From the NCBI GenBank assembly GCA_003427395.1, contig BFEA01000026.1, positions 3,837,235 through 3,871,150 of the forward strand: DNA of 33,916 bases. Direction: 5' to 3'. This document shows, in pieces, positions 27,041 through 33,916 of the stretch. The translations under genes and the position numbers were made by a program. How positions within the stretch are numbered: position 1 is the first letter of the stretch; each line of letters begins with the position of its first letter. This DNA is from Chara braunii (Eukaryota; Streptophyta; Charophyceae; Charales; Characeae). A model generated the notes under the pieces. That model was given only the letters and a program-made list of their open reading frames with translations. It was not told the origin of the DNA and did no database searches.

Positions 27041-28010
27041 AGCCGCTTTCGTTGCGGGTTTCTACTCGATCACTGAAAAAGAATCCCAGTATTGTCCGGA
27101 TAGGAATGGTCCAGATCCCGAGCCCGAAAGATTCTCCCCTAGACGATGACGAGGAACAACACCTTGCTGGTGGTGGCGAGTACGACGAACGCGATTATGA
27201 GGAAGAGATGAACTACATACCTAGCGGAAAAGAATGGGAACAATCAGTTGAAATGTTCGGTTGCGAGACGAATGAGGGATTTCGAATGATCATAGCAACC
27301 ACCCGAACATATGATCTGAGCTCAAGAAGTGGCGAGTCTAGCCATATCCTGTCGGCATTCTTTCCCGCATCTACAAAAAAACGGATTTCCGCCACATCAT
27401 TCCTAGGAGAACCGGTCTTGCAGATTTCAGATATGGCTGACCTCTTGGAACCCCCTCGCACTTTGTACGAGGGCGCGCTTTCACTCCGAGCTAGATATCA
27501 GCGGATGAATCAGTACCTCGATCTTTCTGTCTCTCCACCCAGATCGTTACTCACGCAAGGAGCTATGATCACCCTTATCAAGCAAGAAGCAGAAGCCTCG
27601 ATAGATGATGTTCCGGACCTTATGCAAGAAATGGTTGAGCTAACAGGATTGGAAGTAGCAGAAAACACCACTGACTCTGAAACCGATGATGAAATTAAGG
27701 AAACTGAGATGATTAGTCCGGCCGAATCACAGATGATTACCACCGTCTTCTCGGTCCGGACCAGTGGTTTCATATTTTCCAGCGTGGACGACAAACGATC
27801 GCGGAGGATGGATTGGATCGATACACCACTTGACATCTCTGATCACCCTGTAATCGCAATACCCAATCATGTCCCCCGAGAGATACGAAGATCCTTGATT
27901 GATGTTTTGCATGGGTATGCCGAGGTGTTGAGTGTGGGTGATAACGATATTGGATTATCCAACGTGATTGAGCATGCAATCCTCACGGGGGATCATCCGC
28001 CGATTAGTTG
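27041..28010 (+). CDS. pol: Protease-RT linker of E2 pol (open frame)
   Basis: About 320 codons open, acidic, with blocks shared with E1: S-D-M-A-D-L-L-E-P-P-R-T-L-Y, Q-M-I-T-T-V-F-S, H-V-P-R-E-I, D-N-D-I-G-L-S and D-H-P-P-I-S-C-T-P-Y. It is longer than the E1 linker by nearly 100 codons, mainly from Asp/Glu-rich stretches. It is a part of the broken pol, open here by chance or by recent insertion. Confidence 0.7.
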
Positions 28011-28785
28011 CACTCCCTATCGGTATTCGTCGGCGCAAAGATCGGCCTCGTTCCAAAGGATAAAGGAGTTCGAAGCTAATGGGTGGATCGAACCCGCCAT
28101 CGGACCATGGTCGTTTCCGCCGAACTTTCCGGTGCTAATTGTGCCAAAGAAGGCAGGAGGAATTCGCATATGCATGAATTACCGAAAGTTGAATGACATC
28201 ACGATTAAGGATGTGTATCCCCTCCCCCGGATCGATGAGTTGTTGGATGCTATTGGTAGTGCTCGGTTTTTCAGCAAGTTTGATGTTCGCCACGGATTCC
28301 ACCATCTCCTTGTTCGAAAAGAGGATCGCCCGAAAACAGCTTTCATTCTTTTCGAAGGGACTTGGCAATGGGTTCGATGCCCGATGGGGATTTGCAACGC
28401 CCCAGCCACGTTTCAGCGCACGATGAACATGGCTTTCCAGAACTTCGTGCGAAAAACGCGGTTGGCGCAAAGCATAATCAATTATTGTGTGATTGTCTAT
28501 ATGGATGATATCCTTGTGTATTTAAGTTCCTATAAGGGACACGTGCAGCACATCGAATGGACTTTGCACGCGCTGAAGTACGCTGGATTCAAGGTGGCTG
28601 TTGAGAAGTGTCAGTTTTTCCTCACCGAGATCTCCTTCCTCGGCCACGTGGTTACGGACCAAGGGTTGCAGTCGGAGCCTCATAAGATAGCAGTCGTGAA
28701 AGGCGCACTAGTACCGACATCCGTGACACAAGTATGCGCCTTTTTGGGTTTGGCATCGTACTATCGAAGGTTCATCAAGGGGTTT
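28011..28785 (+). pseudogene. pol: Reverse transcriptase of E2, complete fingers-palm, cut in thumb
   Basis: Uninterrupted RT: G-W-I-E-P-A, V-L-I-V-P-K-K, C-M-N-Y-R-K-L-N, F-S-K-F-D-V-R-H-G-F, W-V-R-C-P-M-G-I-C-N, the catalytic Y-M-D-D, F-L-G-H-V-V and Y-Y-R-R-F-I-K-G-F. E1 continues here into its RNase H connection, but this copy turns into unrelated sequence, with a stop 12 codons later (28824). No stop lies within the RT, in contrast to E1. Confidence 0.95.
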
Positions 28786-28939
28786 AAGATGGAAGTCTAT
28801 ATGAATTCATGTTCGACTCGTTGAAAAGAAGTTGAACACAGCCGAAGACCCACTTTCAACAGTTGGTCACAACCCTTGACGACTGAAAAAGTTGGAAATG
28901 AAAATGAAAATTTGTTGAAATTCGGCGACAATTTTTCTG

Positions 28940-29587
28940 TTGATGGGAGCGCCACCTCGGAGGGATCGAGAAGCCGACGCCGCCGAAAAAGTCAATCGCC
29001 CTCCCAATCCTCCTCAGTTCGACCCGCAGCCCTTCGCTTACGTCGAGATACGGGTGCTCGGGCTTCGTCCCCGGTCGTTATCCCGTCGTCCCCGTGACTT
29101 CCTCACCGTCCAGCAGCTCGTAGGCCAGCCCCTGTTCCCTAATACCTGGCAGCCATTTCCCCTCTCCCTCTTCTATCACCGTTACGCCACCCGCCTTCTG
29201 GTCACCCTCTTCCCGCATGCTACTACTCGCTCACTCGTCACCTCCTTCCCCCTTCACGTACTTCTCTTTAGTGTGGATTGGCGGGAGTATAATAATGTAG
29301 AGGTCTATCGCATCGTCGCGGGCACGATTCCCGTGTGCGAAGAATATGACGACTTCCGCACTGCCATCCGCCACACCCTCTGCACCCTCTACCCTGACTA
29401 CCTCGCCTCTCTCCCCCATCAACGATGGCACCCTCGCTTTCCCCGCATCCATCGCTCCATTCATCACGTCCCACTCCCCTCCAGGGACGAGGAAATTCAC
29501 CACTTCATGCCTCCGCTCCCCCAAGTCTATCCCCCACCTCCCCCACCCGTAATCAGATTACCATTCCCAGGCAACATTTTAGATTGA
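28940..29587 (+). CDS. Unrecognised ORF, 215 aa, between broken E2 and LTR E3
   Basis: 215 codons from an ATG at 28940 to a TAG-free stop at about 29585. Third codon positions are strongly C-rich, unlike shadow frames. The N-terminal about 40 residues are Arg/Pro-rich; the middle is rich in aromatic and Leu residues with S-V-D-W-R-E-Y-N-N-V-E and Y-D-D-F-R-T-A-I-R-H-T-L; the tail has a Pro-rich P-P-L-P-Q-V-Y-P6 stretch. No transmembrane segment or signal peptide is clear. It ends 155 bases before the E3 LTR on the same strand, the place of an extra 3' ORF in some LTR elements. Whether it belongs to E3's element, is a gene fragment or is a chance frame is undecided. Confidence 0.4.
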   Translation: MMGAPPRRDREADAAEKVNRPPNPPQFDPQPFAYVEIRVLGLRPRSLSRRPRDFLTVQQLVGQPLFPNTWQPFPLSLFYHRYATRLLVTLFPHATTRSLVTSFPLHVLLFSVDWREYNNVEVYRIVAGTIPVCEEYDDFRTAIRHTLCTLYPDYLASLPHQRWHPRFPRIHRSIHHVPLPSRDEEIHHFMPPLPQVYPPPPPPVIRLPFPGNILD

Positions 29588-29732
29588 GCACACGCATGCC
29601 ACGTTGGATGACTTCCACACTCAGATCCTATGATAAGTGGCACGTGTTAGCTCTTCGCTGATCCTCGGACCAACCGATCGGTGCCTTGTGAGAGAGCAAG
29701 CAGGAGCTTGCTTAAGATTGGAACCCCCTGGG

Positions 29733-29748
29733 CGTCACATATGTGACG
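29733..29748. repeat. 16-bp perfect palindrome at the LTR E3 start
   Basis: CGTCACATATGTGACG. The right half is the LTR terminus TGTGACG; the left half CGTCACA is what an LTR 3' terminus looks like (as at 31298-31304), with TA between. Confidence 0.8.
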
Positions 29749-30378
29749 AACTATTTTCTGTAACAGCGCGACTTTCTGCGCGAGGCTGCTTGGGGAAATA
29801 CGACGGGTGAACTGTGGGAAGATGGGTCAGACAGGCAAGTTGCAAGAATGTCCTCGTTTCTTTTCGTTTTTCTATTGGAAGTTGTCAGATCAGTGTCAGG
29901 AAAATCTTGTGCCAACGGTTGAGTAGCGCGCCTTAGCAGGCGCGAGAAATAATTATGTCATAGTTTCTTTCTTGTTCTGCTGTGAGCACTGGGAATTTAT
30001 GCGCGATCATCGTGCAGGAATATCTTTTTGAATTTTTAATAGATGTCGAGCCCCCACGAGCTCATGGAATTGTTTTTCTTTTCTTCTTTTTCGGAATTTC
30101 CCTTTGCAATTAGGACTTAGGATAGGAATTTAGGTACTCTGGATTTTGCCGCGTCGCGCCTGCGCGCATCTTGCTGCGTTGGGAACTGCGCTCTGACTAG
30201 ATAGCGCCCTTAATCGTGTGTAACTGTCGTTTTGGCGGGCACGATTGTAACTGTATCTTTCTTCTTTCTTGATTCCCTTGTGTTTGTCCGCCTTCTCCTT
30301 CTTCCTCGTCTCGCATGCTCGGTCCTAATTGGCCTGAATGCCTGCATGGCCGAATTGATGCGTGAGTGTGGCTACAAC

Positions 30379-30420
30379 CCCCACGCCGCGGCCTAGCCAT
30401 GCAGACGTAGGCACTTCCTC
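30379..30420 (+). promoter_or_regulatory. Conserved U3 block of E3
   Basis: CCCCCACGCCGCGGCCTAGC then CATGCAGACGTAGGCACTTC, matched in E1 at 11065-11005 (minus). Confidence 0.5.
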
Positions 30421-30477
30421 TCTTCTCTTCTTATCCATCTGGGCTTAATCTCGTACCTTTCGCACAGGCATGCATGC

Positions 30478-30485
30478 TATAAGGG
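30478..30485 (+). promoter_or_regulatory. TATA box of the E3 LTR
   Basis: TATAAGG preceded by GCATGCATGC, the same flank as in E1. Confidence 0.65.
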
Positions 30486-30486
30486 G

Positions 30487-30870
30487 AACTTAAGAAACCC
30501 GGAATTCCCCTGTCTAACAGAAAACGACCGATTATGCGCAAGGGATTTTCACTGTACCATAACTAACGACCCCAGGGGCCCCGATTACCCGGATACTTAT
30601 AACACGCAATATTTCATATCCCTCGGCTTCGTCGTTATTACCACCAGTTTCCCTCCCTTTCACCTCCTCCTTCCATATCACCAGCTCACGGTGGTGTCGT
30701 GGAATTCCATAGCCCACTACTGGCCCCGCAGACCGTGCGAAAAGTGTTTGCGGCACCAGACCTATCGAGCCTCGGAATTCGCTCGGCAAGCCCGAACCGA
30801 AGCCGAGCGGCGTCGACAACTGGTCGAACCGCGTGACTGGCCACGAAGGCGAAACCAGAGAAGATGGTGA
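30487..30870 (+). CDS. LTR-embedded ORF conserved in E1, E2 and E3 (copy 3)
   Basis: The frame is open from 30397 to a TGA at 30868, without an in-frame ATG in the first part; homology to E1 starts near 30496 (E-F-P-C-L-T). Matches: F-P-P-F-H-L-L-L, W-N-S-I-A-H-Y-W-P, P-C-E-K-C-L-R, Y-R-A-S-E-F, and a basic tail (R-T-E-A-E-R-R-R) which E1 and E2 still show after their stops. Codons for conserved residues often differ at the third base from E1 (S-I-A: TCA ATC GCT against TCC ATA GCC). The 5' part of the ORF is missing through the LTR deletion. Confidence 0.6.
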   Translation, partial: NLRNPEFPCLTENDRLCARDFHCTITNDPRGPDYPDTYNTQYFISLGFVVITTSFPPFHLLLPYHQLTVVSWNSIAHYWPRRPCEKCLRHQTYRASEFARQARTEAERRRQLVEPRDWPRRRNQRRW

Positions 30871-31304
30871 TTCCCGTTTCTTTTAAGCTTGGAAGTTGAG
30901 TTCATTGGCAGGGGCGATGTTGTTGGGATTTTGTTCGAGAATGCAAGAGTGTTTAGATTTGTCGGTGGTGTGATTGCAGAAAGTACCCCAGGATCTTTAG
31001 TCTGAGATGCACTGCGCATGCCATCTGCCTTATGCTGCACGACATCAGTCAGCGGCTCCTCGTTAGTGCACAAGTCCTGAGAAGCAGTCTACCCTCCGTC
31101 CTATGAAAATTAAAAGCGCCAAATACAGCCAGCACCTACCCCCTTGCGCTTATACCCCTGAAAGTTGTCACAGGAGATCTCAGTTCTGACCTGGGACTCC
31201 ACCCCCACTTTCCTAAAATCCTTGGCACACCCCTTTTCGCACTTTCGTGCCCCCATCCCACTCCGATCAGGAAGTCGCGCTGGGGGTGAGGTTGGGGCGT
31301 CACA

Positions 31305-31538
31305 ATCCTTTTCCCGCCCAAATGCCCAGGGTCCTCATTCCGAGCGTACGAGGCAGCGCGCTAGACCAGGACCCCCTGATTTTCTTCCGTTTGTTGATAG
31401 TGACTCTGAAGAAATCTGTGGTTGGTCTGCTTCTTGTTAGATACAACTGTCAGGTCTCTCTTTGCCTTTTACCTCTCCCTAGACGATTTAGAAAGTAAGC
31501 CATACTATTCTCTCCAGAAACAAAAAAGAAAAAAAGAA

Positions 31539-31570
<32 letters not shown>

Positions 31571-31735
31571 GGTGATATAGCAGAACTATTCAAGCAGCCC
31601 ACAAATCTCAAGGGGGGGTAGCCTAGGTGTCATATGAATCCAAACTAAACCCCTGCTAGTGGGACTTGGCCCTAGGGCTGCATTCCCCTGGCCCTACAGT
31701 TAGCCATTTAAAAATGGGCGACAGTCCTGTTGATG
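31305..31735. repeat. Intergenic, with a CAA microsatellite
   Basis: (CAA)n of about 30 bases at 31541-31571, after an A-rich stretch. No supported gene. Confidence 0.7.
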
Positions 31736-31812
31736 TAGTTCAGTGGTTAGAGCACCGGTTGAAAATGCGCATTGTGGTATGAGGTTGCGGGTTCAAAACT
31801 CCGCAGCCTTGC
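31736..31812 (+). repeat. tRNA-like SINE head
   Basis: TAGTTCAGTGGTTAGAGCAC is a good A box; TGCGGGTTCAAAACTCCGCA is a T-arm with a perfect 5-bp stem and a B box. The anticodon arm is enlarged and the acceptor stem does not pair, so this is a tRNA-derived repeat and not a gene. Confidence 0.6.
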
Positions 31813-32057
31813 GCATGGACACCGGCAGGGCGTTAGACTGACGCACGGCTGGACACAGTCCTCTGGGTTGACACAGGTAAGCTATTACAGACACTGCTTG
31901 CGCACCACCCAGCGGTAAGTCCATGGTTGTTGTATGTTGGGTTTGGGCTGTGGGATGTTTGCCTGATGCTCTTGGTTCTAGTGGCTCTTTGCGGGCTTGC
32001 ATACTTGAGGATGACTGTTCATTTGCCTTCCAGTCCGATATTGCGTACAAATCGTTC

Positions 32058-32135
32058 AGTTTCCAAAGTAGCTCAGTAGATTCGATAGAAGATTGCGTGG
32101 ATGAGGTCGTGTGTCCAAACTCGCTTACCTAGTGG
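32058..32135 (+). repeat. Second, degenerate tRNA-like unit
   Basis: AGTAGCTCAGTAGATTCGAT resembles an A box; GTGTCCAAACTCGC about 40 bases later is a poor B box. Same orientation as the unit 320 bases upstream. Confidence 0.35.
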
Positions 32136-32159
32136 GAAGCAGGACCAAGAGACCTGCAC

Positions 32160-32495
32160 ACCGCCCATAGACTCAGGAACGGTTGATGAGAGTGAGACTT
32201 AGTATAGACTGTGGTCGGTGTTGGTAGGTTTCTTGGGGCAAGATTAGAGTAGGGGGACCCGTTGCTAGCTGGAGATCTGAGGGGATCAGCCACTAGGCAC
32301 GGGAGGGGTTAGGATGAGGGTTCCCCTTAGGACAGCTCGCCCGTGGAACAGGAACGGTTGATGAGTGAGACTTAGTACAATCCACGGTCGAAGTCTGTCT
32401 GAACTAGGACCCTACAGACCGCCCATGGAACGAGGAACAGTTGATGAGAGTGAGACTTAGTACAGTCCATGGCCGGTGCTGGTAGGGCTCTTGTG
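32160..32495 (+). repeat. Three-copy direct repeat of about 55-75 bp
   Basis: Units at about 32160-32231, 32337-32390 and 32418-32493 share CGCCC(A/G)T, AGGAAC(G/A)GTTGATGAG, GTGAGACTTAGTA and a TGGTCGGTG(T/C)TGGTAGG block (weak in the second). Confidence 0.75.
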
Positions 32496-32912
32496 TGTGG
32501 GGCTCTCTACAGGATTGGTTGGGTTGCCTGCCTCCTATGTTCGGTTCAATATCAACAAACAAGTAGTAATGACAACAGTGTGCACATCGAACAACCTAAC
32601 AACAGTAACAACAGCTATGTACACAAAAAATGATAGGAACGCAAAATAGGTCCACCTATGGGACTTGTAGTGAAACGTCTGTACCTAGCACCCGAAGTAC
32701 CTGGGTGACAACGCTCTTACAAATATGCTTGGATCAGGGCTGAGTGGGGTGTGTGGGACTCAGCTTAGCCCTGGTACCTACAACCATGGCTCGGTCAGGT
32801 CACCCCCAAGGCGGGAGTGTGACGATCCTGAGTGGTAGACACTGAGGTAGGATAGGTTGAGTAGAGCGCATCGGATCTAGGGAGGGAGGAGATATCAACA
32901 CATCTCTGTGTA
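32496..32912. other. No gene recognised
   Basis: No supported ORF or shared repeat. Confidence 0.5.
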
Positions 32913-33011
32913 GGGACGTTGGACCCGATTTCCAGCTGATAAATTCACATCATTGTACAGGGACACTGGAACCGACTTCCAGCAGGTGCAGCTCCCCACC
33001 AATAAATGGAG
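32913..33011 (-). repeat. R52 repeat: partial and full copy in tandem
   Basis: The full minus-strand copy is 32960-33011. A partial copy with only the GGTCC-side end (GGGACGTTGGACCCGATTTC) is at 32913-32935, spaced 47 bases. The tandem end arrangement is also seen at 16275-16401. Confidence 0.85.
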
Positions 33012-33074
33012 CCTTCGACACTGGGCCTACTTACCGGGGACTCTCTTATCACCTGTATACAAAGTTAAAAAAAA

Positions 33075-33310
33075 AGGGAAAATTTGTCTGGCGCCCCTGT
33101 AATTTGCGTTATTTCCTGTCGCGCCTCTCCGACGGCCGATTTACCCTGTCGCGCCCCTCTGAGCAGGGTTCAAATTTTCCATAAGACTCCCGTGTCGTTT
33201 GGGCCTCAAATCTTTTCGTTACGCCCCTACCGGTACCCGTCCCTAATTTGCGGGATGCCCTTACCGGATGGTCGTTAAAAGCCAGCAGGAAAATTTTCGA
33301 GATGCCCCTA
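33075..33310 (+). repeat. GCCCC-motif dispersed repeat
   Basis: GGGAAAATTTG start and five to six GCGCCCCT / TGCCCCT motifs, related to 13885-14130 and 16500-16685. Confidence 0.6.
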
Positions 33311-33319
33311 CCAGTATCA

Positions 33320-33500
33320 TTTGCTGCTATGTCATCTGCTGCCATGTCATCTTCTGCTACGTCATCTGCTGGCAGTCCATTTGCTACCAAGCCATTTGCT
33401 GCTACGTCATCTGTTGCCACGTGCCACATCATCTCCTGCCAATCCATTTGCTACCAAGCCATTTGCTACTATGTCATCGTCTGGTGCCTCATCAGCTGCT
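33320..33500 (+). repeat. 15-18-bp coding-phased minisatellite
   Basis: Repeats around GCTGC(T/C)ATGTCATCT, in multiples of three bases, with a larger duplicated module CCATTTGCTACCAAGCCATT at about 33378 and 33444. Confidence 0.7.
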
Positions 33501-33848
33501 GTCACGGCATCTGCTGCCAAGAGGGCGTCTGCTGCCCAGTCGTCCACAACTGCCACATCTTCTACTGCTTTCCCAGATGCAGGGGCGGCTCCCTCTTCCG
33601 ACAAACGAAAGGATGTTAGTGGTGGACAGTCTGAGTCAACGACGAGGGCAACGGCGACCTCGATGAATGCAAAGGCGGGAAAGAAGAAGTCTGGGACGAA
33701 AATCAGGGGGCGGGCGTTGGCTCTTGCAAGTCAGTATCTCGTCTCATCCGAAGGTTATAATCTATGGAAGAAGATGATGAAGGAGGAGAGGGGTGTTGTG
33801 ATGGCGCTGCGCGCCAATGGCTGGTTGGCGGACTGTACAACGTTCCAG

Positions 33849-33850
<2 letters not shown>

Positions 33851-33916
<66 letters not shown>
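33851..33916. repeat. CT microsatellite at window edge
   Basis: Pure CT to the last base. The assembly may break here as it does in the other two CT tracts. Confidence 0.95.

Larger units (their letters stand above)
22032..28785 (+). mobile_element. E2: decayed Ty3/gypsy LTR retrotransposon, truncated after RT
   Basis: Order: 5' LTR, PBS, Gag with zinc knuckle, protease, linker, RT. The similarity to E1 ends at the RT block Y-Y-R-R-F-I-K-G-F (28785); RNase H and integrase are absent. Gag, protease and RT are in one frame apart from a local shift around 26470-26690. The element was inserted into a 0.5-kb family repeat (break at 22031/22032); the right end of the insertion is lost. Confidence 0.95.
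29742..31304 (+). repeat. E3: LTR of a Ty3/gypsy element related to E1
   Basis: Bounded by 7-bp inverted termini TGTGACG (29742) and CGTCACA (31298-31304). It aligns through U3, TATA flank, conserved ORF and the AAATCCTTGGCACACCCC / GATCAGGAAGTC block with the E1 LTR. Alternatively the LTR end lies near 31292, where PBS-bearing copies diverge. The flanking five bases (ACATA and ATCCT) are not a duplication, so it may be a 3' LTR or a rearranged solo LTR. It is shorter than the E1 LTR by a deletion just after the TATA box. Confidence 0.8.
33302..33916 (+). pseudogene. Ala/Ser-rich reading frame, partial, one frameshift
   Basis: From an ATG at 33302 the frame gives codon-phased repeats (A-A-M-S-S, A-T-S-S-A, P-F-A-T-K-P-F-A). 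At 33422 one extra T shifts the frame, and the same repeat resumes (A-T-S-S-P-A-N-P-F-A-T-K-P-F-A). It stays open for about 165 more codons to the window end, through a Lys-rich basic patch (K-A-G-K-K-K-S-G-T-K) and a more ordinary globular-looking stretch ending D-C-T-T-F. Then comes the CT microsatellite. I recognise no family. It could be an exon or part of an element's ORF. Confidence 0.4.

Noticed and set aside
30478-30500. E3 as a spliced copy lacking a leader intron
   Set aside because: The segment missing compared with E1 begins within or just after the TATA box, upstream of any expected transcript start, so a deletion is more likely than intron loss, although E1 has a GGTGAGTA donor-like site near 10868.
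22032-31304. E2 and E3 as the two LTRs of one element
   Set aside because: LTRs of one insertion should be nearly identical. E3 is much closer to the E1 LTR than to the E2 LTR, and the E2 interior ends at the RT.

Overview
The window is nuclear DNA from a large, repeat-rich eukaryotic genome. I see no bacterial operon, no ribosome binding sites and no intact host gene. Two copies of spliceosomal snRNA sequence (U6 and U2), Ty3/gypsy LTR retrotransposons with a primer-binding site resembling the plant initiator-Met type, LTR ends of the TGTGACG type, and stop codons explained mostly by C-to-T change at CAG and CGA codons all fit the green plant lineage. A streptophyte alga such as Chara would fit, but the species cannot be settled from the sequence alone. 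Assembly gaps (10544-10644 and 22624-23105) sit inside CT microsatellites.

Layout. 1-4740: simple repeats, a tandem pair of broken F-box-like fragments (about 1236-1785, minus), a probable foldback element (about 2035-3330) and one unrecognised ORF. 4741-11709: element E1, a decayed Ty3/gypsy retrotransposon on the minus strand, with 5' LTR (9208-11709), PBS, gag, zinc knuckle, protease, reverse transcriptase and RNase H; integrase and 3' LTR are missing. 11840-22031: a mosaic of short interspersed repeats. It holds tRNA-like SINE units, a 52-bp repeat on both strands, an approximately 0.5-kb-period tandem family at three loci, a repeat with evenly spaced GCCCC motifs, a minisatellite, a poly(A)-tailed U6 copy inserted in another repeat, and a poly(A)-tailed U2 chimera. 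22032-28785: element E2, a second Ty3/gypsy copy on the plus strand, with a gapped 5' LTR, PBS, gag, protease and reverse transcriptase, cut off at the end of the RT domain. 28876-29741: an unrecognised, coding-looking ORF. 29742-31304: E3, a third, related LTR on the plus strand. 31305-33916: more SINE-like and tandem repeats, then an Ala/Ser-rich reading frame running into a CT microsatellite at the window edge.

The most notable observation is a reading frame located in the LTR itself, between the TATA box and the PBS, present in E1 (9537-9956, minus), E2 (24167-24511, plus) and E3 (30487-30870, plus). The three copies are well diverged in DNA, yet keep a matching protein pattern including W-P, a C-x2-C pair and Y-x-[AS]-x2-F, with many differences at third codon positions. 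I do not recognise this protein. It may be an extra, LTR-encoded protein of this retrotransposon group.

The second notable theme is snRNA retrotransposition. Both U6 and U2 copies carry poly(A) tails and short target-site duplications that can be read directly against uninserted repeat copies in the same window, which implies a LINE-type machinery acting on snRNAs in this genome.
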